DNA of 24,203 nt, from positions 1 through 24,203 of the forward strand of contig CAYOJL010000022.1 in assembly GCA_964404235.1 (NCBI GenBank), read 5' to 3'. Positions 18,441-24,203 of this stretch are shown here, piece by piece. This DNA is from CACEUX01 sp964404235 (lineage in GTDB: Bacteria; Fidelibacterota; Marinisomatia; Marinisomatales; UBA1611). Under the pieces are notes generated by a model. It made no database searches and was not told the origin of the DNA. It saw nothing but the letters and a program-made list of their open reading frames with translations. The translations under genes were made by a program, and so were the position numbers. Numbering within the stretch: position 1 is the first letter of the stretch; every line of letters begins with the position of its first letter.

Positions 18441-19259
18441 ATGACTAGACTTAAATCTATTACCAGATACACATTGTTGATATCTTTTATGTCAATCTGC
18501 TATGGCCAGACATTGAATGTAGGGGATACTTTGCCAACCGGTCTAAATTTCGCATGGTGTGCAAATAATGGTGCATTTGGCCAGTTTGATAGTTTATCCT
18601 TAGATGATTTTAATGGTGCAACCAATGCAAGGGGTGTTTACTCTGTTATGTGGTTGATGATCTTTACTTCATGGTGACCATATTGCGAGGCGGACGCCCC
18701 GATAACCCAAGAATTTTATGAAACATATCAAGACTCAGGACTAGTAATGTTAGGCTTGGGATTTGATTGGGGGCAACCATTTACTTGTGAAAGTTGGGCA
18801 GATGACATGGGGCTAACCTACCCTATTCTTAATGATGATGTTAATGGCATTGATGGTGATGGCGGTGGAGGTGAAGCTTGGGACTTATTTAATCATGGAT
18901 ACATACCACACCATGTAGCGATCAATCATAATATGGAAATTATTTATACGTCGGCTGAATGGGAAGATAATGGAGGAGTGCTCATGGGGGTGCTACAGGA
19001 TGCATTGGAAGAATGTGGGACTCTCTGTCAAAGCCCATGTAGTGGTATCCCTGGTGATATTGATGGTACTGCAGATGAGAATAATGATCCGATCATTAAT
19101 TTGATGGATCTATTACGCCTTGCTGATCTAATTGAATCTGGACAGGATATCAATGAGTGTATTGACTTGACAGGGGACGTAAGCAGCGATGGTCTGGTTA
19201 ATATTATCGATATATATGCTTTTGCCACGATGTTGGTAGAAGGAAGCTTTGATAATTAA
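18441..19259 (+). CDS. Predicted selenoprotein: redoxin/TlpA-like + dockerin (Sec79)
   Basis: TGA at 18675-18677 as Sec gives 272 residues. The signal peptide ends SICYG/Q. LNVGDTLP opens the redoxin domain. VMWLMIFTSW-U79-P-Y-C82-EADAP is the active site. A third cysteine (C116, PFTCESWA) and the cis-proline loop GYIPHHVAINH match the Sec protein at 11117. Unlike the other five there is no complete TSP3 segment; a short Cys-containing linker (ECGTLCQSPCSG) leads straight to dockerin-like repeats (NLMDLLRLADLI, NIIDIYAFATMLV). It lies 73 bases after the barrel gene and 22 before tlpA copy 3, so Sec and Cys thioredoxins are neighbours again. Translation stopping at TGA would give 78 residues with no active site. 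Substrate unknown. Confidence 0.85.
18675..18703 (+). promoter_or_regulatory. Sec UGA codon with SECIS-like hairpin (second redoxin type)
   Basis: CGAGGC (bases 12-17) pairs with GCCCCG (22-27) around a GGAC loop, with one A-C mismatch. The codons here (GAG GCG GAC GCC CCG) are strikingly GC-rich for this gene. The loop is about five bases closer to the TGA than in the Omp28-like copies, so this is the weakest of the six hairpins. Confidence 0.62.
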
Positions 19260-19281
19260 ATAACCACAATTATTTATTATT

Positions 19282-19836
19282 TTGATTAAAAAACTATCTA
19301 TTCTTTTTTTACTTATAACAATGGCTATGGGACAGGGAAAGGTTCCGAACGTTCGATTGAAGATGCTAGACGGAACTTCTGCAAAATTATATGACTATCT
19401 TAAAGATGGACCTATGATCATAGACTTCTGGGCTACCTGGTGTGAACCTTGTAAAAAGCAGATGCACCATTTGAATAAGTTCCACCAACATTTTCAAGAT
19501 GTTGGTTTCAAGGTCTTAACAATTAATACTGACACCCCCAAAAGTATGGGTAAAGTAAAATCTTATATACGTTCAAAGAAATTCAAGTTTCATGTAGCAG
19601 TAGACCCAAATGGGCAAGTTAAGAAAAAATTAAAAGCTGAACTCATGCCCACGACCATACTGGTTGACACAGATGGCTCAGTATTATACCGTCATCAAGG
19701 TTATTATCCAGGAGATGAAGATAAGATATTGACTCATATTACGGATTATCTTGATGCTGCTGGAATAAGTTATAATGCATATGATGCTGGAAAGGCCAAA
19801 GAGACTGCAAAAAAAGAAGTAGACATAGATTTTTAA
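19282..19836 (+). CDS. TlpA-like thioredoxin (copy 3, WCEPC)
   Basis: An exported thioredoxin-fold protein of 184 residues. I use TTG at 19282 because it gives a full signal peptide (MIKKLSILFLLITMAMG/Q). The next ATG, at 19321, would remove nearly all of it. The active site is C54-E-P-C57 in DFWATWCEPCKKQM, the cis-proline loop is LMPTTILVD, and the C-terminal tail ends EVDIDF. It is a close paralog of the copy at 15511. It lies 22 bases after the Sec redoxin gene and ends the redox cluster. No barrel gene follows this copy. It ends with TAA. Confidence 0.9.
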   Translation: MIKKLSILFLLITMAMGQGKVPNVRLKMLDGTSAKLYDYLKDGPMIIDFWATWCEPCKKQMHHLNKFHQHFQDVGFKVLTINTDTPKSMGKVKSYIRSKKFKFHVAVDPNGQVKKKLKAELMPTTILVDTDGSVLYRHQGYYPGDEDKILTHITDYLDAAGISYNAYDAGKAKETAKKEVDIDF

Positions 19837-19883
19837 GAATCTCAACTACTGTTTAAATTCCCCACTACCGCTTATAGTATTAT

Positions 19884-19957
19884 GCGCCCGTAGCTCAACT
19901 GGATAGAGTGTCTGGCTACGGACCAGAAGGTTGGGGGTTCGAATCCTCCCGGGCGTA
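19884..19957 (+). tRNA. tRNA-Arg (anticodon ACG)
   Basis: A 74-base cloverleaf. The acceptor GCGCCCG pairs with CGGGCGT (G1-T72 wobble). The D arm is GCTC/GAGT, the anticodon stem TCTGG/CCAGA encloses the loop CTACGGA (anticodon ACG), and the T arm is GGGGG-TTCGAAT-CCTCC. The discriminator base is A, and CCA is not encoded (ACTA follows). It is an ordinary elongator tRNA, not the long tRNA-Sec with a TCA anticodon. Confidence 0.96.
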
Positions 19958-20191
19958 CTATTCTAAAGACCATGTTTTAATGAGGGTAATATTGGTCTGT
20001 ATATCTGCGTAGGAAATGAAAAAACCATCGAAAAAACACCTTTGTTTATTAAAATTTACCTTTTATTTTAAATTTGCCTACGACATGGCACTGTTCTTAT
20101 ATTTCGGTGAGCAATTGTGCTCACGAGGTAAGACAGAAATTAATAAACAGCTGATAGCTACGGGAGTAGTCTATCAAATGCGGAGTTCAAC
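19958..20191. other. Intergenic region with several inverted repeats, no gene seen
   Basis: No coding frame is supported in these 234 bases. GTGAGCA-ATTG-TGCTCAC (20107-20124) is a perfect 7-bp inverted repeat with a 4-base centre. CGTAGGAAAT (20008-20017) can pair with ATTTGCCTACG (20072-20082) with one bulged G. The region just before the ATG at 20192 holds GGAG (20182-20185), a likely ribosome binding site. It could be a structured leader, an operator or a small RNA; the sequence alone does not decide. Confidence 0.45.
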
Positions 20192-20956
20192 ATGAGGGAA
20201 AGAATAAATATTTCCATCCTGGTTCGTGCTATACAGATTCTACTGTGGGCATCTCTATCAGTCCTTATACTTATTCCATCATCCAATCTCTACGCTCAAG
20301 ATCCAGAAGATGATGTAGAAGAATATTGGGGTGACGATGACGAGTATGAGGAATATGAAGATGATGACGAATATCTTGATGATGACGAATATGAAGATGA
20401 TGAAGAGTATGAAGATGATGAAGAGTATGAAGATGATGAAGAGTATGAAGATGATGAAGAATTGGCAGATGAAGCAGAGAATCTTGGCTATACTATTGAT
20501 CTAGCATTAGGTTCACCAAGATTTGTTAATCCAGCTCTTATGCATTGGAACTCTAATGTCGACCTAAGAGCTAGTGTTGAATTTCCTGTTCTTATGCAGG
20601 TTATGGGTGCAAGATTCCGTTTCGGTGTTGAAGTCGGTTCTTTCAAGTTTGAGAATGCAAAATTCAGTACAGTCGGAGAGGATGTCATTAATCTTGGTGA
20701 GACCTTTAGTGGTATAACTGCTATGGGGATCATTTCATTTCCGGCAGGACCAGGGAAGATCAAATTCGGTGTAGGGATGGTTGGCGCTTCTGCGGGATTC
20801 TCTATGGAAGCCTCTTACGGTATGAGGATTGGCAATTTAGAAGTGAGAGGAGGAATTCGTTCTACAGAGACCTTAATGGCAAAAACATCAGAATCCGTAG
20901 AGTTGGGACGTGCAGGTTGGATGGATGGACAGATCGTTCTAGGAGTAAACCTATAA
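20192..20956 (+). CDS. Secreted/outer-membrane protein with acidic D/E/Y tandem repeat, function unknown
   Basis: The 254-residue protein has a long signal peptide ending SNLYA/QD (about residue 35). Residues about 37-92 are almost only Asp, Glu and Tyr, with the repeated unit EDDEEY. The remaining 160 residues are beta-rich with alternating hydrophobic residues and glycines (for example FRFGVEVGSFKFENAKF, KIKFGVGMVG) and end GVNL; this could be a small barrel or a beta-sandwich. The start is supported by GGAG six bases upstream. The acidic tract may bind cations or keep a surface segment unfolded. I do not recognise the family. The next gene starts about 16 bases later, so the two may be co-expressed. 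It ends with TAA. Confidence 0.75.
   Translation: MRERINISILVRAIQILLWASLSVLILIPSSNLYAQDPEDDVEEYWGDDDEYEEYEDDDEYLDDDEYEDDEEYEDDEEYEDDEEYEDDEELADEAENLGYTIDLALGSPRFVNPALMHWNSNVDLRASVEFPVLMQVMGARFRFGVEVGSFKFENAKFSTVGEDVINLGETFSGITAMGIISFPAGPGKIKFGVGMVGASAGFSMEASYGMRIGNLEVRGGIRSTETLMAKTSESVELGRAGWMDGQIVLGVNL
20393..20464 (+). repeat. 18-bp tandem repeat encoding EDDEEY
   Basis: Three identical copies of GAAGATGATGAAGAGTAT (20393-20410, 20411-20428, 20429-20446) and a fourth that diverges at its end (20447-20464). Older, diverged units extend upstream to about 20326. The unit is a multiple of three, so copy-number change would keep the frame. Confidence 0.92.
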
Positions 20957-20972
20957 ATATTCTTGATTGACC

Positions 20973-23900
20973 ATGTTCATATTAAAACAAATAATTTTTC
21001 ATTTGATGAGTATGCTGAATAGAGCGTACATATCTACCATCTTAGTTGGTATACTGAGCTTTACTCAGCTAATGGCTGCAACCATTGATATCAGATTATC
21101 CAATAATAATACTTACGGTACAAATAATCGTGGGGCATATAATATTGATGTGTCGAATGCCGATAATGGGGGTGTGTCAGGTGGTATTGTTGTGTTGATC
21201 ACTGGCGCAACAGTTGACCATGATTATAAAGTTTATGTGCAATATCACACCGGGAATCCTGCTAATTCAAATCAATGGTTCTCTCAGCAGATCAATGAGG
21301 CGGGAAATACGAAGATATCTATTGGAACAGATGGTACCGCAACCCAGTATATATCCCATGCTGCAATAGAAGCATCTGATGACTGGCAAGGAGATGACTA
21401 TGATGGTAACGTGACCTGGATCATCGTAAATGATGACCTTGATGATGATGATGAACCTAATACATCAAGCGGAACACAACACTACGAGACATATGATTTT
21501 GATATGGTCGCGCCAGTAATATCAGACCAAACGATTTCCGCACCTAAGAGTGCTCCATTTAATCAAACTTATCCACACTACGCTAAAGAGAGTGACCAGA
21601 TTAAAATGACATTTAACTCTACTGAGAGTATCACTGATTTGACTGGAAACTTTCATGGCAATACTAATATCTCAGCACAGAATTTAGATAGTACCTCTCC
21701 ATATGCTACGATTGATTCTGTAAATACCATGCCAGACGGTTCAACGGTAACTTTTAGTTTTATCCTAAAAGATTCTAATGGGAATTCCGCAACCATTACA
21801 TCAACGGATAATAGCTCCAGTGTGATCACAGACTTTACTCCACCAGATATTAATAATGGTACAACATACTATACATCTATGATCACTGGGGATGGTGATT
21901 ATTTTGCAAAAAGTGGTGATAATGTTGTCCTATCAATAATAGCAAGTTAGACCCTAGTACAGGGTATCTTTGACATCAATGGTGCAACAGATGAGAGTGC
22001 TTACATGGTATTCAATGTCGGGACTTCAACCAATGTTACGGTAACTCCAGCGCTTTCAGGTATCTCAGGCAATAATAGTTCAGAGTTCTCTGCTACGGTA
22101 ACACTCACCGATGATAATGAGACCTCGAATACTTATGTGGATTTTTCAATTACCGGCATCTATGATAGAGCCAAAAATGAAACATCCATCACAGATGATG
22201 TGCCTACCATTAATGATCGCGTATACTATGATAGTACTGATCCTACTATTGAAGAAATGTCTCATTCAACACCAGCCCAGAATGCTAACCCAAATCCATA
22301 TAAGGCAAAAAATGGAGATGCTGTAAAGCTGACATTTGCTGCTAGTGAGTTATTGGTTTATAACTGGGATGATAATATCAATACACAGCCAGCTATGACA
22401 TTTCAAGGTGGGGGAGGAAATGGAAATTCATTCAATGCAAATACCATTGCCAGTGTTAGTAACCTGCAGAACTTTACTGCCACTCTTAACGATGTTGCTG
22501 GTTTATCAGAAGGTCAATTGACTTTTTCATTAGCATTTAGGGATCGTTCGGGTAATCAAGCCACAGCTCATACTGCATTGAATAATGAGGGCACTAGAAT
22601 AACGATCGATAATACTGCTCCTACGATTGACGAATTGACCATTGCATCTAATTCAACAAGCAACACTGCATTTGCCAAACCAGGTGAGCGAGTAACGATC
22701 ACTATCGATGTGAATGAAGAGCTACGGAATTTATCACAGTATGAGATCACAGATTATGATGACGGAGTGACAGGGACCATAGGTGGGATAGAAGCAGAAG
22801 CCACCATGCAGGGAGGAACTGGCGGTCAGGTATGGATCTTATCAGCGATCATGGGTGATTCACATCCTGAAGGATTATTAGAATTTTCAGCAACGCTGAC
22901 CGATATGACAGGTAATACTAGGGTTGTTACTCAGGCAGATATAACTGAAGGAACCTCAGTTACTTATGATAAAACAGCTCCGACCATTGTTAGTGCGTCG
23001 ATACAGTCAAATAATGATAACACTACTTGGGCAAAGGCAAGTGATGTGGTAACACTTGTGTTTGAGGTGAATGAGAATTTAAAAGAAGATCCCACTGTAT
23101 CTATTGCGGGTGGTGCTGCCACTCAATCAAGTGTGAATGTACGTACCTATACCTATACTATTACTGTGGATTCCGATGCCCATGAGGAAAATATTCTGGA
23201 CACAAATCCAAATGCGAATTTCACTATTGATTTTACAAATGAAGCAAATATAGCCGGAACCCAGTATACTCACGCGAGTGATGGAGTTGACGGGACAGTC
23301 ACTATAGATTATACTCCGCCAACCTTGACAAACGTTTACATAAAGTCAGATAATACAGTAGATACATCCTACGCAAGATCTGGCAGCAATGTAACTCTTA
23401 AGTTTAAAGGTGTAGATGCACTTAGCTCCGGTTTATTGAGAGATGACCTTACAGTAGCATTTGATACAGGTGCTGGTGGAGCGAATTTGGGTGCCACTAC
23501 GAATGGGGATGAATCAAATGCGAGCTGGACCGCAACTGACGAGTTGGGAGAAGGTGTTCTTGAGCAAGAGTTGACCTTTTCCATCTCTGGTTTTAAAGAT
23601 CTGGCGGGGAATGTGGGCACCACAGTTACTGATCTATCTGGTGGCTTGAATGTTACCTATGATCAAACAGCTCCAAGATTATCTGGCTTGACAATGGCAT
23701 CCAACAATAGTAACGGCACTGCATTATCTAAGGTTGGTGATGACATCACGATGGCAATAACCGTTAATTCAACGATCGAGCCCAATGGAATACAGATACC
23801 GGTTGTTACCATAGCAAATAGATCTTCTGCCGATGGAGATGTTACGATAAGAAATGCTGCAAATGATGGTGATGCTAGTCAGGGAGATCTAGTATTTACA

Positions 23901-24203
23901 GCGAATTATACAATGCAGACCACAGAAACGGAGACCGATGCCTTTGAATTTCAGGTTGCATTTACCGATCTGGCAGGGAATGTAGGTACGGCGCTTGAAG
24001 ATTTGATAGATGATGATGGGGTAAGTTTTGATAAAACAGCACCAGATTTCACCAACACGGCCATTAATTCAAGTGTAACTATTGCGTCAAATAATGAGAA
24101 TGGTGATCCCACCATTGCTACAGTCAATGACGTTATTACGCTCACTCTTACATCTGCAGAGGCACTTAAGACAGCTACAAAACCAACTGTAACTATACTG
24201 GGT
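20973..24203 (+). CDS. Large secreted Ig-like repeat protein, 3'-partial, interrupted by in-frame TAG
   Basis: The frame is open from 20973 to the window end except for TAG at 21948-21950. Starts at TTG 20967, ATG 20973 or ATG 21006 are all possible; the last gives the cleanest signal peptide (MSMLNRAYISTILVGILSFTQLMA). A unique N-terminal domain of about 150 residues is followed by at least eight repeats of roughly 80-110 residues. Each opens with a D.TAP-like motif (DNTAPTIDEL, DKTAPTIVSA, DYTPPTLTNV, DQTAPRLSGL) and continues with a GD.V.L.F....E.L strand pair, like bacterial Ig-like surface domains. The TAG replaces the conserved Glu of repeat 2 (IIAS-stop-TLVQG against FAASELLVYN in repeat 3). 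Homology continues unchanged after it. It is either a recent nonsense mutation, a sequence error or a read-through stop. Confidence 0.75.

Noticed and set aside
3594..18677. TGA recoded as Trp or Gly (alternative genetic code)
   Set aside because: In-frame TGA occurs only at the catalytic Cys position. Trp and Gly are encoded by TGG and GGN throughout, and long genes such as glnS, the sensor and both barrels contain no in-frame TGA.
3441..19259. Six pseudogenes or split gene pairs caused by nonsense mutation or sequence error
   Set aside because: Six independent stops at the same functional codon, with intact flanking frames and hairpins directly after each, is not the pattern of decay or error.
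19884..19957. tRNA-Sec (selC) candidate
   Set aside because: Normal 74-base length, short variable loop and anticodon ACG; it is tRNA-Arg.
20107..20124. lac-type operator
   Set aside because: It resembles a lac operator half-site only in GTGAGC; there is no LacI-family gene or sugar operon in the window.
21948..21950. Pyrrolysine or general TAG read-through
   Set aside because: Six genes here end normally with TAG, and the position matches a conserved Glu (GAG), so a single mutation or error is simpler.

Overview
The window is AT-rich and bacterial, with every supported gene on the + strand. The mix of genes points to the Fibrobacteres-Chlorobi-Bacteroidetes group: adjacent gltX and glnS, Omp28-like secreted thioredoxin-fold proteins, TlpA-like thioredoxins, DUF6029-like outer-membrane barrels, a two-component-propeller/PP2C sensor, and thrombospondin type 3 plus dockerin tails. 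A Marinimicrobia (SAR406)-like organism is my best guess; this is inference from gene content, not from a marker gene.

The central result is a dense cluster of predicted selenoprotein genes. Six genes (3441-4571, 7139-8320, 8461-9672, 9835-11040, 11117-12076, 18441-19259) look broken by a TGA. In each, the TGA sits exactly where the first cysteine of a thioredoxin CxxC motif belongs, giving U-P-Y-C (five genes) or U-P-S-C (one). The same frame continues as homologous protein, and a GC-rich hairpin with bacterial SECIS geometry starts a few bases after the TGA. Four encode Omp28-like proteins and two encode redoxin/TlpA-like proteins, so two different thioredoxin-fold families share the replacement. 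All six have signal peptides and C-terminal dockerin-like repeats, and five also have a thrombospondin type 3 segment. They are therefore predicted to be exported selenoproteins. No gene in the window ends with TGA.

Layout. 2-3409: the end of gltX, glnS, and a secreted protein with a TolB/FlgO-like N-terminus. 3441-8320: Sec protein, TlpA, DUF6029-like barrel, Sec protein, then a terminator. 8461-9672: a single Sec gene with its own promoter and terminator. 9835-12076: two Sec genes and a terminator. 12121-19836: propeller/PP2C sensor, TlpA, DUF6029-like barrel, Sec protein, TlpA. 19884-19957: tRNA-Arg(ACG). 20192-24203: a secreted protein with an acidic tandem repeat, then a large Ig-like repeat protein that runs off the window and carries an in-frame TAG at a conserved glutamate position.

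Working model (inference): Sec- and Cys-based thioredoxin-fold proteins act outside the cytoplasm with outer-membrane barrels that each carry a conserved C-x4-C pair. The Sec machinery (selA, selB, selC, selD) is not in the window and must be found elsewhere in the genome for the model to hold.
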